58,832 nt of DNA from Maribacter sp. 4G9 (lineage in GTDB: Bacteria > Bacteroidota > Bacteroidia > Flavobacteriales > Flavobacteriaceae), in NCBI RefSeq assembly GCF_002742265.1, contig NZ_MDGL01000098.1:1-58832 (forward strand), read 5' to 3'. Positions within the stretch are counted from its first letter, which is position 1. Each line of letters begins with the position of its first letter. The notes beneath the pieces are model-generated. The model had not been told where the DNA came from, ran no database searches, and worked only from the letters and a program-made list of their open reading frames with translations. Below are positions 7,341 through 17,302 of the stretch, piece by piece. The translations under genes and the position numbers were made by a program.

Positions 7341-9758
7341 TCATTCCATTCGCAAACTTTTCACAGGCTGCATCAAAGCCGTATTAATGGCCTGATAGCT
7401 TATAGTAAGTATCGCGATGATCATGGCAATAGCCCCTGCAGTTAAAAATACCTGCCATCCAATATCTATGCGATAGGCAAAATCTTCCAACCAACGGTTC
7501 ATCATATACCAACCAATAGGGATGGCGATAACAATAGAAATCAATATCAACTTCATAAAATCAAGGGTAAGCAATCGATATATACTCTTGAAAGGGGCTC
7601 CCAATACTATTCGAATGCTAATTTCCTTTTTTCGTTGCTCTACCATAAAGGCAGACAGGGCAAAAAGTCCCAGGCAGGCGACGAAAATCGCGAACAATGC
7701 AAAGCTGTTGAAAATTTTCCCCATACGCTGCACATCTTCGTGCATTTGAGTAAATCTTTGATCCAGAAAACTATAGCTTAAAGATTGGTTTGGTACGTTA
7801 CGATCCCAAATTGCTCCAATGGCGGCCAAAGATTCCCCGATGTCGCCGGAACGAATTTTTACTGCAATCGTTCCAAAGTCGATACCTATTCGTAAGGCAA
7901 CAGGAGTAATATTCTCTTTCAGGGATTTAAAATGGAAGTCCTCGACAACACCGACAACGGTCCATTGTTGGAAGTTGTTATCAATTTGTCTTCCAACGGG
8001 GTTTTTAAGCCCAAGGTCTGAGGCCATTTTTTGATTGATAATTATAGAACTCACGGAATCGGAAGCAAATTCCCTAGAAAAACCCCGGCCTTCCACTATT
8101 TGCATACCCAAGGTTTCGAGATAGTCGTAGTCCACGCGCCAAGTTTGGCTCAAAACACCGCCATTTTCACTTCCCTCGCCCAGAAGGGTAAATGTAGTCT
8201 GATCCCGTTTAGAGCCGTCAACGGGCAAATAATCGCTTCGAGAAACTTGTTGCACCTGTGGCAGTTGCAAGAGTTGTTCTTTAAAATTATCGGACTTGTT
8301 CCCCAAGACATTTGCACTTTCCAAAATCACGACCTGCTCTTTGTTGTAACCCAGTTCTTTCTTTAAGATAAAATCCATCTGTTTATAGATAATTATCGTT
8401 CCAATAATCAGGATAACCGATGTTGCAAACTGAAAAACGACCAACCCGCTTCGTAGCCTGCCACTTTTACCGCCAGCGACCAAACTCCCCTTTAATACGT
8501 TAACGGGCCGAAAGGCCGAGAGGTAGAACGCAGGGTACAGACCGGCAATTACTCCGATAACTAAAGCGGAAATGAATAGAACAGGAATAAAAGCCCAAGC
8601 CGCCCAAGGTATTTCAATCGTTTTTTCGGCAATGGAATTGAATAGGGGAAGTAGCAGCCATGCCATTGCCACTCCGAGTATAAAAGATAGCAGGCTCAAT
8701 AAAACCGACTCCGTTAGAAATTGGGCCATAAGATTGCTCTTGAAAGCACCTACGGTCTTGCGAAGACCGACTTCTTTTGCCCTGTTTGCGGATTTTGCAG
8801 TGGACAAGTTGATAAAGTTGATACAGGCCAAAATCAAAATAAACCCTGCTATGGCAGCAAAGAGCCATACAAAACGGAGGTCTCCGTGTTTTAAACCATC
8901 GGCCATTTCAATATCCGATTTTATGTGGATATCCTTTATGGGCTGCAATCTGTATTCGATGGTTTTAAGAACTTCTATAAAAGAAGCGTCCCTGCCTCTT
9001 TGAATCTGGGCAGGGATTACATAATTCTCTAGGATAGAGCGCATTTTGTGCTGCAATTCCCCCACATTGCTTTTTTTATCCAAAAGGATATAGGTAAAGT
9101 AGTTTTGCGATGTCCAACTAAAATTGGTGTCCTCTATCGGGATCAGAAAATCGAAATCGAGATGTGAGTTATTCGGAAAATCGGGCATCACACCTGTTAC
9201 CGTGTATGGTCTGGAAGCGTTATCGTCCAGAATCAAGGTTTGCCCCAAAGCTTTTCCATTGGGAAAATATTTTGCCGCCTTAGACTCTGAGATGACTATG
9301 TTTCCCGGGCTTGTCAATGCCTCCTTGGAATCTCCTTGCACCAACGCGATTTCCAATATTTCGAATATGTTCTGATCGCCATAAATGAAACCCTCTTCAA
9401 AGATGTTCTGGGTCTCCGTGCCTGAACGGAAAGCCCTTTTGCCACCGGAAGAAAGTGCGGACCCGAATATTTTACCTGCCTTTTCGATTTCGGGAAAATC
9501 TGCTTCAAGGGTCTGTGCCATGGGCAAGGGGAAATGGGTGCTTTTTTTCATTTCTCCATCTATTTCGGCCTGCAATACAACCCTGTAAATTCGATTTGCA
9601 TCGGCGTAGTGCCCATCGTAGCCAAGCTCATCTTTTATGAAGAGCGCAATTAACAGACAGGCGGCGATTCCCACGGCAAAACCACCGATTTTTATAAAAG
9701 TAAAGAGTTTTTCTTTTTTAATACTCCGCCAAGCTATCTTTAGATGATTTTTGAACAT
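7341..9758 (-). CDS. MacB/FtsX-type ABC transporter permease, paralogue 4
   Basis: This 805-residue inner-membrane protein has two tandem MacB_PCD + FtsX units. The N-terminal segment FIKIGGFAVGIAACLLIALFI is followed by a periplasmic domain, an FtsX block that starts with AKEVGLRKTVGAFK (near residue 315), a further membrane segment near 420-440, a second periplasmic domain, and a last FtsX block with KKEISIRIVLGAPFK. It lies 27 bp after the preceding permease gene, which indicates one operon. The substrate cannot be told from sequence. Confidence 0.9.
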   Translation of the reverse strand: MFKNHLKIAWRSIKKEKLFTFIKIGGFAVGIAACLLIALFIKDELGYDGHYADANRIYRVVLQAEIDGEMKKSTHFPLPMAQTLEADFPEIEKAGKIFGSALSSGGKRAFRSGTETQNIFEEGFIYGDQNIFEILEIALVQGDSKEALTSPGNIVISESKAAKYFPNGKALGQTLILDDNASRPYTVTGVMPDFPNNSHLDFDFLIPIEDTNFSWTSQNYFTYILLDKKSNVGELQHKMRSILENYVIPAQIQRGRDASFIEVLKTIEYRLQPIKDIHIKSDIEMADGLKHGDLRFVWLFAAIAGFILILACINFINLSTAKSANRAKEVGLRKTVGAFKSNLMAQFLTESVLLSLLSFILGVAMAWLLLPLFNSIAEKTIEIPWAAWAFIPVLFISALVIGVIAGLYPAFYLSAFRPVNVLKGSLVAGGKSGRLRSGLVVFQFATSVILIIGTIIIYKQMDFILKKELGYNKEQVVILESANVLGNKSDNFKEQLLQLPQVQQVSRSDYLPVDGSKRDQTTFTLLGEGSENGGVLSQTWRVDYDYLETLGMQIVEGRGFSREFASDSVSSIIINQKMASDLGLKNPVGRQIDNNFQQWTVVGVVEDFHFKSLKENITPVALRIGIDFGTIAVKIRSGDIGESLAAIGAIWDRNVPNQSLSYSFLDQRFTQMHEDVQRMGKIFNSFALFAIFVACLGLFALSAFMVEQRKKEISIRIVLGAPFKSIYRLLTLDFMKLILISIVIAIPIGWYMMNRWLEDFAYRIDIGWQVFLTAGAIAMIIAILTISYQAINTALMQPVKSLRME

Positions 9759-9785
9759 GATTTATTTTTTCGATTGATGATGATT

Positions 9786-12212
9786 TTATTCGGTCCGTAA
9801 GCTTTTTACAGGGTTGGCCGTAGCTGATTTTAACGATTGAAACCCAACGGTCAAAATGGTGATAATCAATGCAAAACCACCTGCCAACACAAATACCCAC
9901 CATTGAACATCGATATGATACGTGTAACCTTCGAGCCAGTTCTGTATGAAATAATACGCAACGGGCGTTGCGATCAAAAAGGCGATGCCGACAAGTTTTA
10001 AAAAGTCTTTGGTCAGTAGCTGTACCACCGAGTTAATGCTGGCCCCCAATACTTTTCGTATTCCGATTTCCTTTTTCTTTTGTTCCGCCACATAGGACAC
10101 AAGCCCGAATAAACCGAGACAACTGATCAAGATGGCCAAAAAAGCGAACACAGTTGCTATTTTTCGCAATCTTTTTTCCTCTTCATATAGCTTTCCTACC
10201 TCTTGGTCGACAAACCCATACGTAAAGGGTGTATCCTTTACGGTCGCATTCCATTTTCCCTCCAGATTGCCCAATAACTGTTGATAGTCATCGGTTTTCG
10301 TCCGCAACAACAACCAAGCAGGGTCGTTGTTTCTCATCAACATCAGGGGCGCTATTTTTTCCTTAATGGTCATATAGTGGTAGTCCCTTGCAACACCTAC
10401 AATTTCAAATTCCAACGTTTGATCATCGAAAGTCTGTAAAATTTTGGATCCCAAGGCCTTGTGCTCCGATATGCCGAATACTTTGAGCGTTGCTTGATTT
10501 ACAACAATTTGATTTTCATCCCCTTCTCTTAGATCGCGGCCCAAAATCAAGGGGATATTCATGGTATCAAAATAACCTTCACTGATCCGGTTAAGTTTTA
10601 CCAACGTCTTGTTTTCGGGGTTTGTTCCGGGCAGGTGCAATCCTCTATCCATTAAAACCGCTTCAGATGGAGCATATCCCGATCCAGTGACCTGAGTCAC
10701 TCCGGGAACGGTTAAAAACTCTTCCTTCAGGGCATTGAAATCACTAGGACCACCTGTTTGGTTAAGTCGAACGGTTATTAGGTTTTCTTTATCAAAACCA
10801 AGATCTTTGGTTTGGGCGTAGTGAAACTGTTGCGTTACCAAAATCACCGCCGCGATCAGGGCTATCGATATTACGAACTGAAAAACGACGAGTGCCTTGC
10901 GAAAATTTCCGTTCTCCGACTGTAAGTTTATCGTACTCTTGAGCACCTGTATCGGCTTGATGGAAGAAAGTATCAAGGCCGGGTAAATGCCCGAGACAAA
11001 CCCTGTTATAGTGCCAAGGCTTACCAAAAGCAATCCTATTTTCCAGTTGAACAGATCAACATAGGTCAACGCTCCCTGTGTGAGTTCATTTATAAAAGGC
11101 AATAACATCACGGTAAGGGGAATACTGATCAGTATGCCGATAAACGAAAGCATTAGCGATTCTCGTAAAAACTGCCACACCAACGAATTTCTGGCAGCGC
11201 CGACCACTTTACGGATACCTATTTCCTTGGCCCTTTTATTGGCCCTTGCCGTACTGAGGTTAATGAAGTTTACGCAGGCCACAAGTTGGATGAACACGGC
11301 CAACGTTAGCAAGAAGTAGAGGTATTTTATGTCGGAGACATTGTCTATCTGATACTTTATGCCTTTGGAATGAAGATGTATATCGGTAATGTTCTGTAAT
11401 GTCAATACCTTTCTGATTCCGCTATCCACAAGATCTTTTTCCCCTCTGGCCGTCAAGAAGCTCGCTAATTTCTTTTCAACACTTTCCCCGTTTACCGCAG
11501 GATTCAATTTTATGTAATTGTAAGCAAAGTTTTCCGTAGCGAAGTTGTTAACCCCTCTCACAAAATCCCCAAAGCCCGGAGTATTTAGGCTGACGATATA
11601 ATTTGGGTTTAAATGCGACTTGTTACCCTCATCGAAAACCCCGGAAACGGTAAGGACCATAGGATTCTCTCCTGACCCCCACATGATGTTTTCGCCAAGG
11701 GCTTCCTTACTCCCGAAAAGTTTCTTGGCCAGGGATGAGGAAAGGACTATATCAGTGGGTTCGTCCAAAGCGGTCTCCTTGCTACCTTCCACAAATTTAT
11801 AGTCGAAGACCTTGAAAAAGGTAGAATCGGCCATATAGGCCCTTTTTTCGTAGGCTCCTTTTTGTTCATTGGCCGATCTAATAGGGTTTGTAAAGAATAA
11901 ATCCATAAGAATGACCCTCGTAGCCTCCTCCACCTCCGGAAAATCTTCCTTTAGGGCAAACGCGATCGGAGGAGATGAAGTTGCCGATACAATGTCATCC
12001 GTGTTTTGTTGGGATCCATCAAAATAGGATGTTATTCTATATATGGATTCTGCATTCTCATGATGTTGATCATACCCCGTTTGGTCAAAAACATACAGAA
12101 AAATGGCCAGACAACATACGGTACCGACCGTTAATCCCAGTAAATTAATTATGGATTGCTGCTTGTTCTTGGTCAAGTTCCTCCAAGCGATTTTTAAATG
12201 GTTCTTTAACAT
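9786..12212 (-). CDS. MacB/FtsX-type ABC transporter permease, paralogue 3
   Basis: This 808-residue permease has the same duplicated layout as its neighbours. Its N-terminus LKNHLKIAWRNLTKNK is the amphipathic leader seen in most of the array, followed by a membrane segment with GLTVGTVCCLAIFLYVF. FtsX coupling motifs are AKEIGIRKVVGAARNSL and KKEIGIRKVLGASINSV. The C-terminus LKSATANPVKSLRTE is shared nearly word for word with paralogues 1 and 2, which points to relatively recent duplication or gene conversion. It is spaced 21 bp from the gene upstream and 27 bp from the gene downstream. A partner ATPase must come from elsewhere in the genome. Confidence 0.9.
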   Translation of the reverse strand: MLKNHLKIAWRNLTKNKQQSIINLLGLTVGTVCCLAIFLYVFDQTGYDQHHENAESIYRITSYFDGSQQNTDDIVSATSSPPIAFALKEDFPEVEEATRVILMDLFFTNPIRSANEQKGAYEKRAYMADSTFFKVFDYKFVEGSKETALDEPTDIVLSSSLAKKLFGSKEALGENIMWGSGENPMVLTVSGVFDEGNKSHLNPNYIVSLNTPGFGDFVRGVNNFATENFAYNYIKLNPAVNGESVEKKLASFLTARGEKDLVDSGIRKVLTLQNITDIHLHSKGIKYQIDNVSDIKYLYFLLTLAVFIQLVACVNFINLSTARANKRAKEIGIRKVVGAARNSLVWQFLRESLMLSFIGILISIPLTVMLLPFINELTQGALTYVDLFNWKIGLLLVSLGTITGFVSGIYPALILSSIKPIQVLKSTINLQSENGNFRKALVVFQFVISIALIAAVILVTQQFHYAQTKDLGFDKENLITVRLNQTGGPSDFNALKEEFLTVPGVTQVTGSGYAPSEAVLMDRGLHLPGTNPENKTLVKLNRISEGYFDTMNIPLILGRDLREGDENQIVVNQATLKVFGISEHKALGSKILQTFDDQTLEFEIVGVARDYHYMTIKEKIAPLMLMRNNDPAWLLLRTKTDDYQQLLGNLEGKWNATVKDTPFTYGFVDQEVGKLYEEEKRLRKIATVFAFLAILISCLGLFGLVSYVAEQKKKEIGIRKVLGASINSVVQLLTKDFLKLVGIAFLIATPVAYYFIQNWLEGYTYHIDVQWWVFVLAGGFALIITILTVGFQSLKSATANPVKSLRTE

Positions 12213-12233
12213 GTTTCTTGTTTTTTGATGACT

Positions 12234-14615
12234 CTATTCAGTTCGCAAGCTTTTGACTGGATTGGCATTGGCAGCTTTTAGCGCCTGAAAACTTATTGTT
12301 GCCAATGCGATTAGAATGGTCAATATTCCCGCTATGACAAAAACTGTCCACCCAATGTCGATTCTATATGCGAACTGCAAAAGCCAATCTCTCATGAGAT
12401 ACCAAGCAACAGGGGAAGCTATTAGAATAGAGAGCAATACGAGTTTTATAAAATCTGACGATAACAACTTTAAAATCCCGAACGAGGAAGAGCCAAGAAC
12501 CTTTCTAATACCTATTTCCTTAATACGCATTTCCGTATTGAAAGCCGCAAGGCCAAATAGGCCGAGGCACGAAATAAAAATAGCCATATAAGCAAAATAC
12601 CGGGCGAGGCTTAGAATACGCTGTTCAGAAAGATACTGAGCTTCAATGGTCTGATCCATAAATGCGAAATTGAAGTTAAACCCCGGATTGTACTGATCGT
12701 ACATTTCCTTGATGCTTCTTATAACTTCGCTCTCGGCCCCCGGCTTGATCCGTACCATAGCTTTTTCCAAATTCTGCGGAGTGTACCTAAACACAATGGG
12801 AGAAATGGGCTGCATTACCGAAGCGGTGTGAAAATCCTTCATAACCCCAAGGATCGTTTTGTCTTCACCCCATAGTTTGACCTTGGCACCGACAGGATCT
12901 TTTAGTCCCATGAGACGTATGGCTTCTTCACTGAACAGTAAATACGATTCGGGAGCACCCAGATTCTGTGAGAACCCCTGTCCTTCGGCCATTTCAATGT
13001 TCAGTGTATGGATTAGTTTTTCATCGATTCCACGTAAAACAAAATCGATATTGGCCTCGTCATCACTACCGGACCAATTAATGCCATAGGTTGACGAACC
13101 GCCGTCTTCCCGTACAATCGTTTCACTTATTCCGCCTGCGCTTACAACCCCATCAATGGTTTCCAATTGGCGAAAGAGCAATTCCGGGTTTTGAAAGGCC
13201 TTGCCCTCGAGATCCAATTGAATCAGGTTTTCTTTTTCATATCCCATAGGTTTTGTAAAGGCATAGTCGATTTGCCGGCCAATGACCAATACCGATATGA
13301 TCAATACCAACGATACCATAAATTGAAATACCACCAATCCCTTTCGGATAAACAATTCGCCCCACTTTCCTTGAAACTTGCCTTTTAGGGTTGCCAACGG
13401 ACTGAACCCTGAGAGATAAAATGCCGGGTAACTGCCCGAGATCAATCCGGTTAAAAATGCCACAAGAAGAGCGATCAAAATATCGTTCAAACCGACCTGA
13501 AAACCAAGTTCCTTTCCGGTAATGAAGTTAAAGGCCGGAACAAGCGCCATGACCAAAACGAAGGCGACCAACAACGAAAGGAAGGTCAGGAACAGGGATT
13601 CCACCAAAAATTGCACGACCAGATTTTTTTTGGTACCGCCAACGGTCTTTTTGATGCCTATTTCCTTGAACCTTCTTGAAACACGCGCTGTGGACAGGTT
13701 CATAAAATTGATACAGGCAATCAACAGTACCAATACGGCAATGAGGGAAAATAACTTGACATAGGTAATTCTTCCCCCATTTTGAATACCGTTTTCATAA
13801 TTGCCCTTCAGATAGGCATCGGAAAATTTTCTGGTAAAGAGACTGTAATAGGTTTCCTTATCGTATTTGGCTATGAATTTTTCGATTTTTTTATCAAAGC
13901 CCGCAATAGCAACATTCGGCTTTAGCAGGACATAGGTATCGGGGCCTTCATTACCCCATACTTGGCCATTGGTCCATAGGTCTTCCAACAATTTTTGCTT
14001 CGTGGCCACATACTCGAATTTTAGTGTAGAATTGTTGGGCGGATTCTCGAACACTCCCGTTACCTTGGCAATCAATTTTTGGCCAAAAACATCATATTCC
14101 ACCTTTTGATCAATAGCCTTTTCTACAGATCCATATAGCTTTACCGCAAAATTTTCGGAAATTACAATAGCATCCTTATCCAATAGTGCTTTGGAAGGGG
14201 ATCCGTAAATCAATGGAAAAGTGAAGACTTCGAAGAAAGATGTTTCGGCGAACAACCCTTCCGTTTTGAACAGGTTTTCCCCGTTTTTGAAAGTGATACT
14301 CGTTCCTAATTTTCCCAGATTCATGACCGTAACGGCCTTCTCCACTTCCGGCAAATCTTTCTCAAGGGCATCCGCAAGAGGGCCTTGCGTGGACTCATGG
14401 ATCCTGATCTCACCATTTTCGGTACTCTTTTCCATTATCTGGTAAAGGCGCTCATCATTTGTGTGGAACTTATCGACCATAAGTTCGTCCGATATCCAAA
14501 AATAGATGAGGAAGGTACCGGCCAGGCCGGTAGAAAGCCCTAAAATATTCAACATTGAAAACATAGGGTTCCTTTTGAGGTTCCGCCAAGCTATTTTAAG
14601 ATGGTTTTTTAGCAT
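12234..14615 (-). CDS. MacB/FtsX-type ABC transporter permease, paralogue 2
   Basis: This 793-residue permease has two MacB_PCD/FtsX units. It shares subgroup features with paralogue 5: GLSTGLAGTFLIYFWISDEL at the first membrane segment, a KFSDAYLKGNYENGIQNGG stretch at the end of the first periplasmic domain, KEIGIKKTVGGTKK at the first FtsX block and KEIGIRKVLGSSSFG at the last. The two are therefore likely sister copies, separated in the array by paralogues 3 and 4. It lies 23 bp downstream of paralogue 1. Confidence 0.9.
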   Translation of the reverse strand: MLKNHLKIAWRNLKRNPMFSMLNILGLSTGLAGTFLIYFWISDELMVDKFHTNDERLYQIMEKSTENGEIRIHESTQGPLADALEKDLPEVEKAVTVMNLGKLGTSITFKNGENLFKTEGLFAETSFFEVFTFPLIYGSPSKALLDKDAIVISENFAVKLYGSVEKAIDQKVEYDVFGQKLIAKVTGVFENPPNNSTLKFEYVATKQKLLEDLWTNGQVWGNEGPDTYVLLKPNVAIAGFDKKIEKFIAKYDKETYYSLFTRKFSDAYLKGNYENGIQNGGRITYVKLFSLIAVLVLLIACINFMNLSTARVSRRFKEIGIKKTVGGTKKNLVVQFLVESLFLTFLSLLVAFVLVMALVPAFNFITGKELGFQVGLNDILIALLVAFLTGLISGSYPAFYLSGFSPLATLKGKFQGKWGELFIRKGLVVFQFMVSLVLIISVLVIGRQIDYAFTKPMGYEKENLIQLDLEGKAFQNPELLFRQLETIDGVVSAGGISETIVREDGGSSTYGINWSGSDDEANIDFVLRGIDEKLIHTLNIEMAEGQGFSQNLGAPESYLLFSEEAIRLMGLKDPVGAKVKLWGEDKTILGVMKDFHTASVMQPISPIVFRYTPQNLEKAMVRIKPGAESEVIRSIKEMYDQYNPGFNFNFAFMDQTIEAQYLSEQRILSLARYFAYMAIFISCLGLFGLAAFNTEMRIKEIGIRKVLGSSSFGILKLLSSDFIKLVLLSILIASPVAWYLMRDWLLQFAYRIDIGWTVFVIAGILTILIALATISFQALKAANANPVKSLRTE

Positions 14616-14638
14616 GATTTTTCAGTTTAATTGATGAA

Positions 14639-17008
14639 CTATTCAGTCCGTAAACTTTTTACGGGATTGATTATTGCGGCTTTGATGGCATGAAAACTTA
14701 CGGTCAAAAGTGCAATGAAGAATGCGGAAGCCCCTGCAAAAGCGAACATCCACCATTGTATATTTATTCGGTAGGCAAAATCTGTTAGCCAAGAATTCAT
14801 GACCAACCACGCTAGGGGAGTTGCGATAAGAAAAGCGATGCCAACCAACTTTAAAAAGTCTTTGGATAGAAGACCAACGACACTCATGATGGAAGACCCA
14901 AGAACCTTACGAATTCCTATTTCCTTCTTCCTTTGAAGTGTGCTATACGCGGCGAGACCCAAAAGACCCAAACATGATATTAAAATAGCGAGCGTAGCAA
15001 AATTCAAAAATAAGTTCCCGAAACGTTCCTCGGTTCTGTATTGACGGTCAAAAAATTCGTCCAAAAAATAATAATCGAATGGCTCGCTGGGTACGATGGT
15101 CTTCCATTTTTCTTCGATAGATGCAACAGTTTTTGTAATGTTCTTGGATGCTAGTTTTACGGTCAAGAGGCCTGTTCGATTCGGTTCTATTCTCAAAGTC
15201 AAGGGTTTGATATTTTCCTTTAATGATTTAAAATGAAAGTCTTGTACAATACCAATTACCCGGCCTTTACGGCCCCACTGCTCGAATTTGGCCCCTAAAG
15301 CATCACTTGCAGATTGGTAACCTAGTAATTTCACCGCAGTTTGGTTAATGACCATGGCGTCGGTAGAGTCGGTCGGATAATCCCTTGAAAAACCTCGGCC
15401 TTCGATAACTTTCATATCAAATTGGGAAATAGCGTCAAAATCAACAAAATATAAATCTATATCCAATATTTGTTGATCTCCGTTTATATTCTCGATTTTT
15501 GAATATGCAACTGGATTATCGCCTCCAGGAATGCTTGAAACCAAACTCGTCGATTTTACCCCTGATAAAGCATCTATCGCATCTTTTATCTCTTTTTTCG
15601 GGTATGATAAGACTAAGGTCTGCTCCTTGTCAAAACCCAATTCTTGATTTCTCATGTAGTCCATCTGATTATAAATGACGATTGTACCAATAATCAATGC
15701 AATGGAAATGGAAAACTGTACTACAACCAATCCTTTTCTGAGCATCACTCCTCTGACACTCTTAGAAAAGCTTCCTTTTAAGACGCTGACCGGCCTGAAT
15801 GAAGTCAATACAAAGGCAGGGTAGATTCCTGCCAATAATCCAATGCCCAAGGAGATCGCCAGTAATATGAAAATATGGTTAAGAGATATTAGAGTAGCTT
15901 CATTTACTGTTTTACCCGCCAGTTCATTAAAGTAGGGTAAAAGTAGTGTCGTCAATATGAGGGTAATCAAAAATGCAAAAAAACTGACAATCAACGATTC
16001 ACCGATGAACTGAAATCCTAATTGTCTCTTCCCAGCACCTATAACCTTTCTAATACCCACCTCTTTAGCCCTTTCAACTGAACGGGCGGTGGTCAAGTTG
16101 ATGAAATTTATACAGGCAATCAACAAGATAAAAATGGCAACTAGAGAGAATATGTAGATATTATCTATGTTTCCGCTGATTTTTCTATACCGATCAGATT
16201 TTAAATAGACATCCTTAAAAGGTTCTAAAAAAAGTGAGACATTTACATTAAGTTCTTTCATGCTCTCCCCATCGTTTCTTTCCAAAAAACCTGGAAACTT
16301 TGTGGCCAATGTCTTGGGGTCTGCATTCGGCGATAGTAAAACATACGCATCGGGGTCATACCAATCCCATTTGTTGTTCAATTCTTTGTCAAGGTCTTCT
16401 GTAAAAGTGGTCATTGACAAAATCATATCGGCCTTGATATGTGAATTTTCAGGAATTTCTTTCATCACTGCGGTCACCTTGGCCAAAAAACCATCATCCA
16501 ATATTTTAAGGGATTTCCCTACAGGATTGGTATTTCCAAAATATTTCTTGGCGGTAGTCTCCGAAAGAACAATACTATAAGGATCAATAAGTGTATTTTC
16601 TTTGTCGCCCGATAAAAGTTCGAAATCGAACATTTTAAAAAAGTCGGGATCAACAGCTAAAGAGTTGGCTTCATTGTAGTTTTGCTGCTCATTGTTTACT
16701 AAAATATTCATTTCCATAATTCTAACGGCAGATTCTACTTCAGGAAACTCAAGTTGCATATTTGGGGGGACGGCCCAAGCTGGCTCGCTATTATGGACAA
16801 GGCCTGTGGGGGTTTCGATATCGGATACAACCCGATATATTCTGTCCGATTTGGAATGAAAATTGTCATAACTAAGCTCAAAACCCACATAAAGAAGTAT
16901 CAAGAAACCAGCGGTTAAACCAATAGCTAAACCTGCTATATTTAAAAAAGAAAAACCTTTATGTTTCCAAAGGTTTCTTAAGGCGATTTTCAGATAGTTC
17001 TTGAACAT
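14639..17008 (-). CDS. MacB/FtsX-type ABC transporter permease, paralogue 1
   Basis: This 789-residue protein is the first permease of the array. It has a membrane segment GLAIGLTAGFLILLYVGFEL, a periplasmic MacB_PCD domain, AKEVGIRKVIGAGKRQL opening the first FtsX block, a second periplasmic domain from about residue 450, and KKEIGIRKVLGSSIMSV opening the last FtsX block. The C-terminus IINPVKSLRTE matches paralogues 2 and 3. The roughly 290 bp upstream (17009-17302) is AT-rich and should hold the operon promoter, but no box fits the flavobacterial consensus clearly. Confidence 0.9.
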   Translation of the reverse strand: MFKNYLKIALRNLWKHKGFSFLNIAGLAIGLTAGFLILLYVGFELSYDNFHSKSDRIYRVVSDIETPTGLVHNSEPAWAVPPNMQLEFPEVESAVRIMEMNILVNNEQQNYNEANSLAVDPDFFKMFDFELLSGDKENTLIDPYSIVLSETTAKKYFGNTNPVGKSLKILDDGFLAKVTAVMKEIPENSHIKADMILSMTTFTEDLDKELNNKWDWYDPDAYVLLSPNADPKTLATKFPGFLERNDGESMKELNVNVSLFLEPFKDVYLKSDRYRKISGNIDNIYIFSLVAIFILLIACINFINLTTARSVERAKEVGIRKVIGAGKRQLGFQFIGESLIVSFFAFLITLILTTLLLPYFNELAGKTVNEATLISLNHIFILLAISLGIGLLAGIYPAFVLTSFRPVSVLKGSFSKSVRGVMLRKGLVVVQFSISIALIIGTIVIYNQMDYMRNQELGFDKEQTLVLSYPKKEIKDAIDALSGVKSTSLVSSIPGGDNPVAYSKIENINGDQQILDIDLYFVDFDAISQFDMKVIEGRGFSRDYPTDSTDAMVINQTAVKLLGYQSASDALGAKFEQWGRKGRVIGIVQDFHFKSLKENIKPLTLRIEPNRTGLLTVKLASKNITKTVASIEEKWKTIVPSEPFDYYFLDEFFDRQYRTEERFGNLFLNFATLAILISCLGLLGLAAYSTLQRKKEIGIRKVLGSSIMSVVGLLSKDFLKLVGIAFLIATPLAWLVMNSWLTDFAYRINIQWWMFAFAGASAFFIALLTVSFHAIKAAIINPVKSLRTE

Positions 17009-17302
17009 TGTAATCGTTTTTTGATTAGCAAATAGACTGTGTTGGCTTGAAGATGTTATAGAATTTCTATACCTATATTTATGCCAAGAATATAACTATC
17101 ACGAAATCAATAATATATGATAATTTATTTTTAGGATTCTATTCTAATATGTAAAATATTTTGACGGAAAGTGTCCAATTTTTTTACGACGTTGATGAGA
17201 GGAATTGGTAATAAAAGGGGAGGACAAAGGAAATCAACATATATCTTCTTTAGAATTGGGCTTCAAAAAGTTTTATAAATGCCCCCGTTCGGTGGAAAAG
17301 TT

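Noticed and set aside
8572..9003. A 143-codon frame opposite permease 4
   Set aside because: It is antisense to a long, well-supported permease gene and has no independent support.
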